Below are positions 27,912 to 37,377 of a DNA stretch of 64,000 bases, piece after piece (positions within the stretch are counted from its first letter, which is position 1; each line of letters opens with the position of its first letter). The stretch covers positions 80,963-144,962 of the forward strand of contig NZ_AAVU01000016.1 of NCBI RefSeq assembly GCF_000169095.1, in the 5' to 3' direction. Origin of the DNA: Lyngbya sp. PCC 8106 (GTDB lineage: Bacteria; Cyanobacteriota; Cyanobacteriia; Cyanobacteriales; Microcoleaceae). The position numbers were made by a program, and so were the translations under genes. The notes under the pieces are model-generated. The model saw nothing but the letters and a program-made list of their open reading frames with translations. It was not told where the DNA came from and did not search any database.

Positions 27912-29815
27912 AGCTCATCTATTTTGATGTCATCTCTTTTAAATAAATATTGTCTTCCCCCATCAATACAGTGACCCGTCACGGGTATAATATTTTGTTT
28001 CATTAACATTTGAGTTAATTTTCGAGGAGACGTTCCCAGTTCTTGTGATAACTGTATTGCCGTAACATATTTATTCCGAAATTCTTCAATTTCATCGGTT
28101 TTAACCTGACGATGACGCCGAGATTTTCCTGGAGTTTGATATTCGCAAGGAATCAACCCTTTATCCATCCAAAAAGCCGCCACTTCCTGCTTTATACCGA
28201 GCCGTTGAGCAACATCCCTAACCGTTAGAAAAGTCGCCTTATCCGCTTGAACTGACTGCCGAATTAAACCCTCAATATCCTCTTTTCTAAAAGAATATTG
28301 CTCTAACCCCGTTCCCATCCGTTTCCCACAAGGTTGAATGAGTCCATCAAGAATTAGACGGGTAAACTTACCCGTTGTATATTGAAGTCCCGATAACTTT
28401 CTGACGGCTATTGAAAAAGAAATAATTTCACCTTCCCCATGAAACCCAACTTCAACTGCTGCATCCAGATTTTTAATTAAAATCTCAGGACTTTCCGACT
28501 CAATTAACCATCTGCTGTAACCATCTATTGACGGCCCCCTCAACGCTTGAATACAAGAATAAGCCACCAAATCAACTACCGTCCGATTTCCAATCCCTAA
28601 AAAATTGGCAACTTCTGTCGTTTTTAATGCTTTTTCTTGCTTCTTTTGATAAGATGCTAAACTTCCTATTTTTACCAAAGTCATCATTCGCTTTCCCATT
28701 GTTTTGGTTGTTCCTTCTAGTTTTCCCAATTGAACTAACCGTACAATAGAAGCTTCCGAGGTTCCAAGCTGTTTAGCCGCTTCCGTCGCCGGGATAAAAT
28801 TTCTATGTTCACAAATAGATTCATGTAAACGACTTAACTTAACATTTAAGTATCCCCCATCCCAATTTTGTGTGAGATAAGTTTCAAACGCTTCGTGTAA
28901 AAAAGAATAAGTTGGTTTGGGAAAATCGGTGTAAAGCTTGCGATAAAAACTACCAAAATCCTTGTTAATCCCAATAGATCTGGGCGAGGGCAATTCTTGA
29001 TTTTTACGCCAATCCAGAAAAGCAAAAAAATTTTCAGGCCAATGGTCAAACTTTTGCAAAGCTTGATAAAGAACCGAATGAATCTTCGAGTTCGGCTTCA
29101 TTACTCCAATAAATTTTCCCGTTGTATCGCAAGTATTAGATAACTGTCCGGCTATAAAAATTACAGCTTTTAACAAATTTTCCAAGTGTATTGTTCGCAA
29201 AGGATTATTCGCGTCAAAAAATGAGTTGGTCTGATTAAATTCCGATGAAAAATAAATAATTTTAGATAAAATTACCTCGGAAGTTTCTACAAAAATAGGA
29301 GTCACTTGTCGCCAATCTTGTTCGCATTTGCACCGAACTACCGAAGATTGTGACCAATTGAGGAATTTCCCACATTGGCAACACTTGTCAACTAAAAGAC
29401 AGCGATGAATTGGACAAGTTGTTACTAACGATATATCCCATATTTTTCGGCGATAAGGGGATTCTTGCAAGCAAATCGGACAAATTTTTGTCGTTTTTTT
29501 GTGAATAAAATAGCCGGGAAGAGAATGATTAAACAGTTTAATAGAATTATCTGATCCATCCTGTTGAGAGGCTAAAAATGTCATCGACCATAATTTTTCT
29601 TCAGCAACCCCCGTTAATTCCGAGAGGGTGAAAAAGTCGTTTTTTTGAGGTTCAAGTAGATTGGCATTATATTGGTGTTGAGAAATCTTTGCTAAATCAA
29701 AAATCCATCGACAGGACTCATAAAAATTAGATTCGGTCAATCGTAAGAAGTAACCCGATAAACTTTCATCAGTTTTGGGTTGAGGTCGGTTCAGTAAAGG
29801 TTTCGATAGACTCAT
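27887..29815 (-). CDS. tnsD: TnsD-like TniQ protein with several HTH modules
   Basis: A 642-aa protein whose N-terminus is a TniQ domain (RPQPKTDESLSGYFLRL; zinc residues C112, C115, C134, H137, C148 and C162/C164). At least four helix-turn-helix-like blocks follow (PATEAAKQLGTSEASIVRL, TTEVANFLGIGNRTVVDLV, TVRDVAQRLGIKQEVAAFW, AIQLSQELGTSPRKLTQML). Such tails read a specific attachment site in TnsD proteins, so this is the candidate for homing to the gyrB 3' end. It lies opposite to the tns operon and directly downstream of the DUF262 gene (55-base gap). Confidence 0.85.
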   Translation of the reverse strand: MSLSKPLLNRPQPKTDESLSGYFLRLTESNFYESCRWIFDLAKISQHQYNANLLEPQKNDFFTLSELTGVAEEKLWSMTFLASQQDGSDNSIKLFNHSLPGYFIHKKTTKICPICLQESPYRRKIWDISLVTTCPIHRCLLVDKCCQCGKFLNWSQSSVVRCKCEQDWRQVTPIFVETSEVILSKIIYFSSEFNQTNSFFDANNPLRTIHLENLLKAVIFIAGQLSNTCDTTGKFIGVMKPNSKIHSVLYQALQKFDHWPENFFAFLDWRKNQELPSPRSIGINKDFGSFYRKLYTDFPKPTYSFLHEAFETYLTQNWDGGYLNVKLSRLHESICEHRNFIPATEAAKQLGTSEASIVRLVQLGKLEGTTKTMGKRMMTLVKIGSLASYQKKQEKALKTTEVANFLGIGNRTVVDLVAYSCIQALRGPSIDGYSRWLIESESPEILIKNLDAAVEVGFHGEGEIISFSIAVRKLSGLQYTTGKFTRLILDGLIQPCGKRMGTGLEQYSFRKEDIEGLIRQSVQADKATFLTVRDVAQRLGIKQEVAAFWMDKGLIPCEYQTPGKSRRHRQVKTDEIEEFRNKYVTAIQLSQELGTSPRKLTQMLMKQNIIPVTGHCIDGGRQYLFKRDDIKIDELQFVSENI

Positions 29816-29870
29816 GAAATTTTATGATATTGTCTGACTGTTGATAGATAAAGAAAGAGAATCAAATTGA

Positions 29871-31688
29871 TCAACGAATTGATAAAAGCTTGATTTTTAA
29901 GGGCTTCACAGAGATAGATTGAGAATTAGATTCTTTTCCCATCGCTTCAGTCATCAAACCCAAAAGTGCTGCGGTGCGATATTCAAAAAAAGCGTCAAAA
30001 TCATCCGTCCAAAGCGTGTAGGGTTCAATCAGATGGGAGAATAAAATCTGATCGATCCTTTTTTTTGACATTCCCTGCTTCCGCAATTTAGCCAAATACT
30101 CAGAAGGGGCTTTTCCACCCAACAATTTATTCGTCTTTAACTTCAAAGGCGTTTTATTTACGATACTGTTGTATCGAGTTCGAGGAATTCCTTGGGATTT
30201 GCACCACTGCTGCGGAAAAATATGATGATTCTCAATCTTTTCATCAAAATACTGAACCGAATTAATCGATTCTCCACTGAAAAAGTCTAACGCCCCTTCC
30301 CGTCTTAACAACGCCGAAATTGCCCGATAGGTTGAACCCTGAGAATTGGTTAAGTTCTGCAACCGTTCCTCCGTTAAAAAAGCTTCGAGTACCGTTGCGG
30401 GGATATTTCCATCCTGCAACCACTGGGGAACTTCAATCAAATCCTTTGCCGCTTTTCCTTCCCTACCCCGCGAATAAGTTCCCGATGCCGCACCGCAATA
30501 AAACCATTGTAATAATAACCTGCGGATTGCATCGACTTTAACTCCTTCTCCCAAAATAACGAATAACGGTGCCATCACCACCAATTGCATGGGATAGGGT
30601 AAATCATCCGCGTCAAAAATTGCCTGTTCGTATAAAAACCGTGCGGCTTTTTCTAACCCAACAGAAATCGGTTCCGACCATTTTTGATATTGGTCTTGGC
30701 TTAAATTTAAGATTCGATTCCGACTCATACTCACCGAGGGGAGTTTATCGACAGAACAACCTTTCTCTAAGGCTTCCATCCGTTGAGTATAGCTATCGAT
30801 TAAAGCGATGGATTGTAAAAAATCACTGGGTTTTAATAACCTTAATACTCGATAAGCTGCAAACCGTTTTTCTCGGTTTTGCCAATCGAAACGCAAATTA
30901 AAATCTTCGGCCGCAAAGGAGGAGGTTAACAGATTAAACTGGGTGAGTTCCTGCTGTTTTTGGTTGTGCTTCTCAAAAATATAACAAACTGCTTCTTTCG
31001 GGAGTGAAGGTCGCAGGACAAATAATCCCATCTGATAATGTTCAAACTGCTTAATGACTTCTCGTTCAAACCGTTCGATTAACTCGATCTTTTGAGAATT
31101 CCCCTGCCAATATTTCCAATATCCGCTTCGCCACTGCATAAAGTTGAAGACTTCCGAGACGGGGAATAAACCCAATTCAAATTCTTTCTCGGTTGTCGAA
31201 CAATCGATGGTCGGTTCTGCGAGTTGCTGTAGCTTTTTGTTCGCTTTTAATCCGATAATGGCATCTACGCGATCGGTGTGGGGATAATCTAACGCTTTTT
31301 CTATATCGAGATAGTACCAACGTTGGTCGGGTTTATAGCGTTTTCCTCGGTCGATCCAAACGGGTTGGTTTGAAAGCAAACTCATCCATAATGTTGTGGT
31401 GCGTTGCTGTCCGTCGAGAATTAATCCTTTGGGTTCTATCAAGTTGTCAGAAGCTACCCCCTCAATGGGACGGTATTTGAATTTGATATCGGGATTTCCT
31501 CGTTGCAATAACATTACCGCCCCAATGGGAAAGCCAAGAGAAACCGAAGCGATCGCCTCTTTAATTCGTTCTTCTGTCCAACACCAGGAACGTTGAAAGT
31601 CTACGAGTTGGATTTTTCCGGTTTTGATATCTCGCAGCAGGTCGAGTAATGGTTCTTTGATGAGGTCGTAGGTTGATAAAGCATTCAT
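29871..31688 (-). CDS. GmrSD-like DUF262/HNH protein (putative anti-phage nuclease)
   Basis: A 605-aa single-chain protein. The N-terminal DUF262 (ParB/sulfiredoxin-like NTPase) has VDFQRSWCW and the diagnostic DGQQRTTTL at 92-100. The C-terminal DUF1524-type HNH nuclease has ENHHIFPQQW (H488, H489), then an Asn-rich NSIVNKTPL stretch. This is the architecture of GmrSD-type IV restriction enzymes, which attack modified phage DNA in known cases. It is CAST cargo, with two small HTH genes upstream and tnsD downstream, all on the minus strand. The substrate cannot be told from sequence. Confidence 0.85.
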   Translation of the reverse strand: MNALSTYDLIKEPLLDLLRDIKTGKIQLVDFQRSWCWTEERIKEAIASVSLGFPIGAVMLLQRGNPDIKFKYRPIEGVASDNLIEPKGLILDGQQRTTTLWMSLLSNQPVWIDRGKRYKPDQRWYYLDIEKALDYPHTDRVDAIIGLKANKKLQQLAEPTIDCSTTEKEFELGLFPVSEVFNFMQWRSGYWKYWQGNSQKIELIERFEREVIKQFEHYQMGLFVLRPSLPKEAVCYIFEKHNQKQQELTQFNLLTSSFAAEDFNLRFDWQNREKRFAAYRVLRLLKPSDFLQSIALIDSYTQRMEALEKGCSVDKLPSVSMSRNRILNLSQDQYQKWSEPISVGLEKAARFLYEQAIFDADDLPYPMQLVVMAPLFVILGEGVKVDAIRRLLLQWFYCGAASGTYSRGREGKAAKDLIEVPQWLQDGNIPATVLEAFLTEERLQNLTNSQGSTYRAISALLRREGALDFFSGESINSVQYFDEKIENHHIFPQQWCKSQGIPRTRYNSIVNKTPLKLKTNKLLGGKAPSEYLAKLRKQGMSKKRIDQILFSHLIEPYTLWTDDFDAFFEYRTAALLGLMTEAMGKESNSQSISVKPLKIKLLSIR

Positions 31689-31791
31689 GTGATCGCCTTT
31701 TTAAATAAAAACTGTCCAATTTCCAGCCTAAAGTTGAAGGGATAGAGAAAACAAGGGGTTTAGCGTTGAATTGGTCGTGAGTCACGATCAG

Positions 31792-32082
31792 TTATTCTTG
31801 GGGGAAGTTGGGGGGTAGGGTAACAATACCTTGAGTTTGCAGTTGACGGAATTGGTTGATTAAGTCGGCGTATCGCAGCAAACGCAACACATAGGTGGGA
31901 CGACGGTGAAAGTTGTGTCCCCAATCTTTGATGGTGTGAGGGCTGAGTCCGGTTGCTTGGGCGATCGCGTGAATGCAGGCTTTGCGATAACTCCGGTTGG
32001 GATCGGGCTGAACCCAACGGCGGCAATAGTCTGAGGGTTCTAATGGTAGGTTGCGAATGCGATCAAAGCGATGACGATCCAA
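31792..32082 (-). CDS. Small HTH-like protein A (paralogue of the next gene)
   Basis: A 96-aa basic protein with a likely TTG start. It has LPLEPSDYCRRWV, then YRKACIHAIAQATGLSP and TIKDWGHNF, a helix-turn-helix-like core, and ends in LPPNFPQE. It is clearly paralogous to the gene at 32168-32467. The family is not recognised. It lies upstream of the DUF262 gene and may be its regulator or a DNA-binding partner. There is also the chance that it is a regulator of the element. Confidence 0.6.
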   Translation of the reverse strand: MDRHRFDRIRNLPLEPSDYCRRWVQPDPNRSYRKACIHAIAQATGLSPHTIKDWGHNFHRRPTYVLRLLRYADLINQFRQLQTQGIVTLPPNFPQE

Positions 32083-32167
32083 CGAGATTTACCCGAGGGT
32101 TTGCAATGTCTAGGTTAAATAATCTCAGGATTCAATTCAAGGGTTTTACTCGTGAAGTACGACTAAT

Positions 32168-32467
32168 TTAAGTTTGGGGATAGTCGGGGGGTAAGACAAT
32201 TTTACGGACTTGATTGAGCATATCGGCTAAACGCAGGGTATGGGTGACGTGATCGGGTCGTTTCTCGAAGTTTTTGCCCCAATTCTCGATTGTTCTGGGA
32301 CTCAACCCCGTAGCTGCCGCCAGAGATTCGACACAAGCCTTTCGATACCCCCGTTCTTCGGGGGACAATTCAACCCATCTTTGACAGTATTCCAATGGCT
32401 CCAAGGGCAGTCGTGTTAGCGCATCAATCCTATATTGCGCTTTTAGAGGTTGCCTGTCTATTCCCAT
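32168..32467 (-). CDS. Small HTH-like protein B
   Basis: A 99-aa paralogue of the neighbouring gene, sharing LPLEP, YC-RWV, YRKAC, ATGLSP-TI, WG-NF, RP--V, LR-AD, NQ-R and the terminal LPP-(Y/F)PQ. ATG start at 32467. The tandem pair suggests a duplication followed by divergence (roughly half of the residues identical by eye), perhaps forming a heterodimer. The family is unknown to me. The 437-base gap upstream (32468-32904) has no gene. It contains a dyad CAGTAG-GT-CTACTG at 32686-32699 that could be an operator. Confidence 0.6.
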   Translation of the reverse strand: MGIDRQPLKAQYRIDALTRLPLEPLEYCQRWVELSPEERGYRKACVESLAAATGLSPRTIENWGKNFEKRPDHVTHTLRLADMLNQVRKIVLPPDYPQT

Positions 32468-32910
32468 ATTTGCGATCGCCGACTTCGATAGTCGTATTTT
32501 ACGAGTTTTTTCTTCGGATTTTGAGAGTTAACAGCTATCCATCGCAGAGCATCGCTATTATTGGATGGAAAATGGATTTTTGGTCGGATACAGTTGTGGA
32601 GATTTGTAATGCTTTTCATTATTAATGAATCCGTAAAATTACGGAGATTAACTAAAAATAGAATACCGATAAAATTTAAAAAGTTCAGTAGGTCTACTGT
32701 TGACCAGCTTGGGCGGTCGGTCTAAGCTTGAAAGTAGAGTATCCTCAATCCGATATCCGTTGCCACCACTAACACTTTTATGGGTTCCAATATTAGCCGT
32801 TATTTCCCATTTTTTCCGATAGGATTTGAGAGGATTATCGACAGAATATTTAAACGTATTCTGACAATTTTTTAAGTTAATTTTACATTCATTAACCCAG
32901 GAGATTGAAA

Positions 32911-33429
32911 ATGAAAGCTTCCGTACTTTCTGGTTTAGCTGTTGCTTTGATGTCGAGTTTATTTAGCCAACCCGTCCACGCTGAAATGTTGACGTTAGGA
33001 GAGGCTTCTGGCGGTCAGTTGGTCAGACTGGACACCCAATCAATTCAACGGAATGGGGGAGGGGCGAGTTGGTGGTCGGGATTTACTTATTATCTCGGAA
33101 ATGAACGAATTAATGCCGGCGCCCATTGCGGTCGAGGAATTTGGGAAGTCGATGGTCAAGAATATTCTCCCCAGTCTCAAGCCACTCGTAATATGTTAAA
33201 AGTCGTTTGTTCCGCTCGACATATACGACCGATGGAAGATATGGGTTTTGTTTTGGTATTTGACCCTCCTTCTAACGTGCGTTCTTCTCCGGGTGGAAAT
33301 GTTAAATGTACTCTGGAAGATATGCAGGTTGTATCGGTTTATGTTGAACCTGAAAACGGGTGGTATATGACCAATGCTTGCGGCGGGAGAGGATGGATTC
33401 ACGAAACACAAATTCGGACGTTTCGTTAA
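32911..33429 (+). CDS. Secreted protein with an SH3-like domain
   Basis: A 172-aa protein with a clear signal peptide (KASVLSGLAVALMSSLF, cleavage probably after VHA). The C-terminal part reads VFDPPSNVRSSPGG and GRGWIHETQI, the pattern of bacterial SH3 (SH3b) domains that bind peptides or cell wall. AGGAG lies seven bases before ATG 32911; an in-frame TTG at 32905 is less likely. It is isolated between the HTH pair and the type III CRISPR operon, and its role in the element is unclear. Confidence 0.7.
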   Translation: MKASVLSGLAVALMSSLFSQPVHAEMLTLGEASGGQLVRLDTQSIQRNGGGASWWSGFTYYLGNERINAGAHCGRGIWEVDGQEYSPQSQATRNMLKVVCSARHIRPMEDMGFVLVFDPPSNVRSSPGGNVKCTLEDMQVVSVYVEPENGWYMTNACGGRGWIHETQIRTFR

Positions 33430-33597
33430 CCAATAATTCTCGAATTTTGGGGGCAAATCCAATCAATAATTTTGGCGATTTTCCCCGTCCAGTTTGAAAA
33501 TTTAGTGACGTTGCAGTTGTTTTTTTTCAATGATTCGCTTTTTAAATAAAAGGCGATCAACAGTTGAGTCAATTCTTGTGAAGGAGCTTTAACTTAA

Positions 33598-35076
33598 ATG
33601 GCTAATTACTTGGTTTTACAAGTTCTAGGAAATAACGATATAAAGATTTCGTCAGATCAAGCCAAAAACAGCATACAAAAATGTAAAACTTTTGAGGATT
33701 TTCACGAGGAAGTAGATTTCCTCGAAGAATTAATGCTAGAGGATATCGAGCAAGTTAAATTTCCTTTGATTAGAAAAGTTTATGACCGTCTACAAAAGGA
33801 AGCTAATATTCACTTTGGAATAATTCTCACCAATCAGCAAGCCTGGATAGAACATCACAATATTAGCGGTCAGACGTTTAGTGATTTAATGGCATCCGAT
33901 GGCTATTGGTGGCGAAATATTCTTTCTCAATGGTGTCAAGCAAAAAATATAAATCTGCATTTAATTCATTTAGAAATTCAGCCGGAATTAGAAAATGGAG
34001 TTGCCAACTGGGATGGCATGGCTAAAACTATAGAAAATCTTTTGAGCGGACAAGAAAATCCGATGATTTCGTTCAAAAACCAACACATTATTTTTCAGCC
34101 TCCCAATTCAGATAAAATCACTTTTGATAAATTTATCATCCAACACAGTAGCGGTACTCCTGCTTTAAGTAGTGCTTTGTATCTCTGGGGAGTTGAACAA
34201 AAAATAGCGGGTCAACAGGTTGAGTTCGTTTATATTTCTCGGCAAGATACATCCCTTAATGAGCATAGCGGAGATCACTGGCAATGGCGTTTAAAAGTAC
34301 CCCAAATTCAGCAGTTATTAGAGATACAGGATTTTGCAGGCGCGTTAAAACTAATAACTGAAAATGAGCGGGAGCAAACTCGGAATAAATTGAAACAGCT
34401 AGATCGGGCTGTTTCTTTTAACCTTTTCGCGAAAAAAACAAAATTTTCTTCTCCAAAAGATGAAATTATAGAACGAATTGCGATCGCGCTGTGGAGTGAA
34501 CAAGCGTTTCGCGATCGCGGACAATGGATGCACTGGTATTTAAGGGTAGCAGGTGCGTTTGAACTGGCTATTTTCTGTTTGGTTGAATGCCAGGGTTCGG
34601 GCAAGTATTATTGGGAAAGAACATCGGACAAAGTAGTTTTAAAGTATCGAGAACTAAATCAACAAGAGATAGAATTTCGGCTTGAAATCAAAAGTACAGT
34701 TAAACTATTGAGTCAGGGTTCGTACTTGGAAAGAAACAATTACCATAAACGACAAATTAACTATCAAGTCAATTCTGTATCTAATGTTCCTGACTGGACA
34801 GAGTTTAAAATTTTTTACTGCAAAAATTGGTTGCAAGGGAAAAGCTTTCTCAGTTTGAGAAATGAACTTTATCATACCCTGATGGGAGATGCAATTGATA
34901 AATATTTGGATGAAGAAACAGACGATATCGGAACTGTTAAGGATTCCAAACATTCCTCACAAATTGCTATTGATTGGCTGAATTATATTGTCAATCTTGC
35001 CAACCTTTCAACCGAGGTTGAAAAACAAGTTAAAGATTACGAAAACCTAGTTGCTGAAATCAAAAGGACGCTGTAA
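33598..35076 (+). CDS. CARF-HEPN ribonuclease (Csm6/Csx1-like)
   Basis: A 492-aa type III accessory protein. The first 230 residues resemble a CARF Rossmann domain, with the ligand-loop-like IIQHSSGTPALSSALYLWG typical of Csm6-class proteins. The C-terminus has the HEPN ribonuclease motif RNELYH (R421, H426; R-X4-H). Such proteins are switched on by cyclic oligoadenylate made by Cas10 and then degrade RNA unspecifically. It is the first gene of the cmr operon and overlaps cas10 by one base (TAATG). GAAGGAGC precedes the ATG. The exact Csx subfamily cannot be fixed by eye. Confidence 0.8.
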   Translation: MANYLVLQVLGNNDIKISSDQAKNSIQKCKTFEDFHEEVDFLEELMLEDIEQVKFPLIRKVYDRLQKEANIHFGIILTNQQAWIEHHNISGQTFSDLMASDGYWWRNILSQWCQAKNINLHLIHLEIQPELENGVANWDGMAKTIENLLSGQENPMISFKNQHIIFQPPNSDKITFDKFIIQHSSGTPALSSALYLWGVEQKIAGQQVEFVYISRQDTSLNEHSGDHWQWRLKVPQIQQLLEIQDFAGALKLITENEREQTRNKLKQLDRAVSFNLFAKKTKFSSPKDEIIERIAIALWSEQAFRDRGQWMHWYLRVAGAFELAIFCLVECQGSGKYYWERTSDKVVLKYRELNQQEIEFRLEIKSTVKLLSQGSYLERNNYHKRQINYQVNSVSNVPDWTEFKIFYCKNWLQGKSFLSLRNELYHTLMGDAIDKYLDEETDDIGTVKDSKHSSQIAIDWLNYIVNLANLSTEVEKQVKDYENLVAEIKRTL

Positions 35077-37280
35077 TGGAATTACCGGATTGGTTGCAAA
35101 AACAACAACAGCTATATTCTAAACTGCCAGAAACCCCACCCTCTCGATCAACTCATCCCGTTAGCGGTGAATGGCAAACTTCCGACTATTTAACTAATCA
35201 ATTTTGGTGGGGAGGAGGTGCAACTGGGGAATCTTGCGAACAAATTAGCCAATCTGATCCAACTCTAACTCAAGTTGGCGCGATCACCTTCGGCCCGGTT
35301 CAAACCTTTTTAGGAGGAGGAAACCGCCTGCGGGACTGGGCGGTTGGTTCCTGGTTGTGTCATTACTTAGCAGGTGTTTTAATCTATCGTTGGGAAGAAG
35401 CCGGAGGTCAAGTATTACTACCTTTACATCATTCCTCGCCCTTATTGCGATGGTTACATGGTGAAACTGGCATCGATGAAACATTTTGGCAAGCCGAACT
35501 TCCCAACGTACTCACCGGACTTTTTCCCGACGAACCCCAATGGTGGGATAACTGCAAACAAATTATCTCAACCGAATGGGGACGGTTTCTGCAACAACTC
35601 GAACAAGCTGCGATCGCCCATAACCGCTATCTCAATGGAGTCGGTTGGCAGGTTATTCTTGCCGATCATCATTATTTTTGGACAATTTACGGCGACTCTC
35701 AACCCCTGCGACCTGATCGCGCAGTTGAGGATATAGAACAACTCCATCAACGCCTGGAAGCCGCCAAACTCGGGCGAAACTGGCGAGGAACTTGGTGGGG
35801 TGGACGGACTAGCCCCAGCGCCGGGAGTTTATCGATTTGGCACCCAGGCTTAAAACCCATTGATCGAGGTGGAACTTGGGGATTACCAAATAGTACCTTG
35901 AATCAATGGTGGGAAAAAATTGCCGAAAATAGCCGACTCTCCGGGTTATTTTCCCGCAGCGATCGCCTCAACAGTATCGAAATGGTGAAGCGGTTGGCAT
36001 CTGTACCAGAAATTATCTGTCCGACCCTAGAACGATTATGGGGTAAAAAGCCCCCCGATTGTCCTTGGGAACGTTTTCCTGATCGCACTGCTGCGGCTGC
36101 GGCTTGGATACCGCAAATGGGTTTATCTGAGGTTTGGAATAAGGAATTAGGCGATTACGATAAATACTTTTTTGAGGATCAACCGAAGCGTCTGTGGGGA
36201 ATACCTGCTGTTGATCGCCAATCCCAAACCTACACCCATCCCCGAGTTTTAGAACGCCGCAATATCGACTCTGAAGAAATTTCCGACTGGGAAAGCAGTA
36301 TTCCCAAAGGTTGGGAAAGCACCATTGAATGGACGGTGGGCTGGCGGGGTGATGGTGACAAAATGGGAAAATGGCTATCTGGACAGCAATACAGCAAACT
36401 CGAACTTCCCTGGGAGAGATGGCATCCTAGCCCAGAAGCGATCGCCGAGTATCAACTCGATATCGAACCGCCCAACCCATCGGGAACGAGAGTTGTAGAA
36501 CTGCCCCACATGGTTGATCTGTCGGTGTTGTTTAGTTTGTGGAACCGACTGCTGTACAAACTCACCGAAGACCATCACAACGGACGGGTGATATTTGCGG
36601 GGGGAGATGACTTTTTGCTGTTGGGGCCAATCACCGAAGCGATCGCCCTCACGAGTAACTTACACACCCTTTGGACGGGAAACCCTTCACCCTTGACTCA
36701 ACCCCTCGATCCGCCGGTGGATGGTTGGGTGCAATACGAAAATCAAATTTATCCGGTTCCGGGGCATCAAATGAATTTTAGCTTGGGAGTGGTGATCGCC
36801 CAACGTCGCATTCCTCAATCACTGTGGCATCGAGGACTGAACGACGCCTACAAACACGCCAAAAATCAAGGTCGCAACCGGGTTTGTATTCGGGTGTTGT
36901 TCAACAGCGGTCAATCTTTGGAGTGGGTTTGTCCCTGGCCGTTGTGGAATTTGTTGATGACTGTCGAACCGACGGCAGAAGACAAAACCGATCTCAACTG
37001 TTGGGAAAAGTTACTCAGCTATCTCGACAGCACCCGTATTCAAGAATCTTCTCCAGCTACAGTCCGAGATTTAATCGATACCTTGTGGGCGAGTGTGAAA
37101 TTACCCTTGTGTTGGGAACAAGTGGAAACGACGGCTAAAGCCTATGACCGACGGGCGTTTCGAGATGAAATAGGCGACTGGCAATGGTGGTTAAACTGGA
37201 TCGCCCTCAGAGGTTTTCTCGCCCGTCAACAGCGAGAAAGAGACAAGTGGATCGAACGGGTTAGGGCAGGGGAAGAATGA
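35076..37280 (+). CDS. cas10: Cas10/Cmr2 of a type III-B CRISPR system
   Basis: A 734-aa Cas10 large subunit. Its N-terminus carries ITFGPVQTFLGGGNRLRDWAV, a Cmr2 hallmark. The palm domain has AGGDDFLLLG with GGDD at 509-512, the site of cyclic oligoadenylate synthesis, and GRNRVCIRV follows. No N-terminal HD nuclease motif is visible and the protein is short for Cmr2, so target-activated DNase activity may be absent. Synthesis of second messenger for the adjacent CARF-HEPN protein looks intact. Confidence 0.92.
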   Translation: MELPDWLQKQQQLYSKLPETPPSRSTHPVSGEWQTSDYLTNQFWWGGGATGESCEQISQSDPTLTQVGAITFGPVQTFLGGGNRLRDWAVGSWLCHYLAGVLIYRWEEAGGQVLLPLHHSSPLLRWLHGETGIDETFWQAELPNVLTGLFPDEPQWWDNCKQIISTEWGRFLQQLEQAAIAHNRYLNGVGWQVILADHHYFWTIYGDSQPLRPDRAVEDIEQLHQRLEAAKLGRNWRGTWWGGRTSPSAGSLSIWHPGLKPIDRGGTWGLPNSTLNQWWEKIAENSRLSGLFSRSDRLNSIEMVKRLASVPEIICPTLERLWGKKPPDCPWERFPDRTAAAAAWIPQMGLSEVWNKELGDYDKYFFEDQPKRLWGIPAVDRQSQTYTHPRVLERRNIDSEEISDWESSIPKGWESTIEWTVGWRGDGDKMGKWLSGQQYSKLELPWERWHPSPEAIAEYQLDIEPPNPSGTRVVELPHMVDLSVLFSLWNRLLYKLTEDHHNGRVIFAGGDDFLLLGPITEAIALTSNLHTLWTGNPSPLTQPLDPPVDGWVQYENQIYPVPGHQMNFSLGVVIAQRRIPQSLWHRGLNDAYKHAKNQGRNRVCIRVLFNSGQSLEWVCPWPLWNLLMTVEPTAEDKTDLNCWEKLLSYLDSTRIQESSPATVRDLIDTLWASVKLPLCWEQVETTAKAYDRRAFRDEIGDWQWWLNWIALRGFLARQQRERDKWIERVRAGEE

Positions 37281-37283
37281 TTT

Positions 37284-37356
37284 GGGTTTCGGGTTTGATT
37301 GAACATAACACCTAACACCCAACACCCAACACCTGACACCTGACACCAAACACCCA
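37284..37356. repeat. Composite heptanucleotide repeat between cas10 and cmr3 (inverted partner at 43731)
   Basis: It has GGGTTTCGGGTTT, then GAACATAACACCTAACAC, then degenerate CACCCAA/CACCTGA heptads. Bases 37284-37326 are the reverse complement of 43731-43773 with two mismatches. It separates cas10 from cmr3 without disturbing the AGGAGG ribosome site of cmr3. Confidence 0.85.
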
Positions 37357-37377
37357 ATTCACATTACAGGAGGAACC

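Noticed and set aside
35076..35600. An HD nuclease domain in Cas10
   Set aside because: No His-Asp pair in a suitable context was seen near the N-terminus, and the protein is short.
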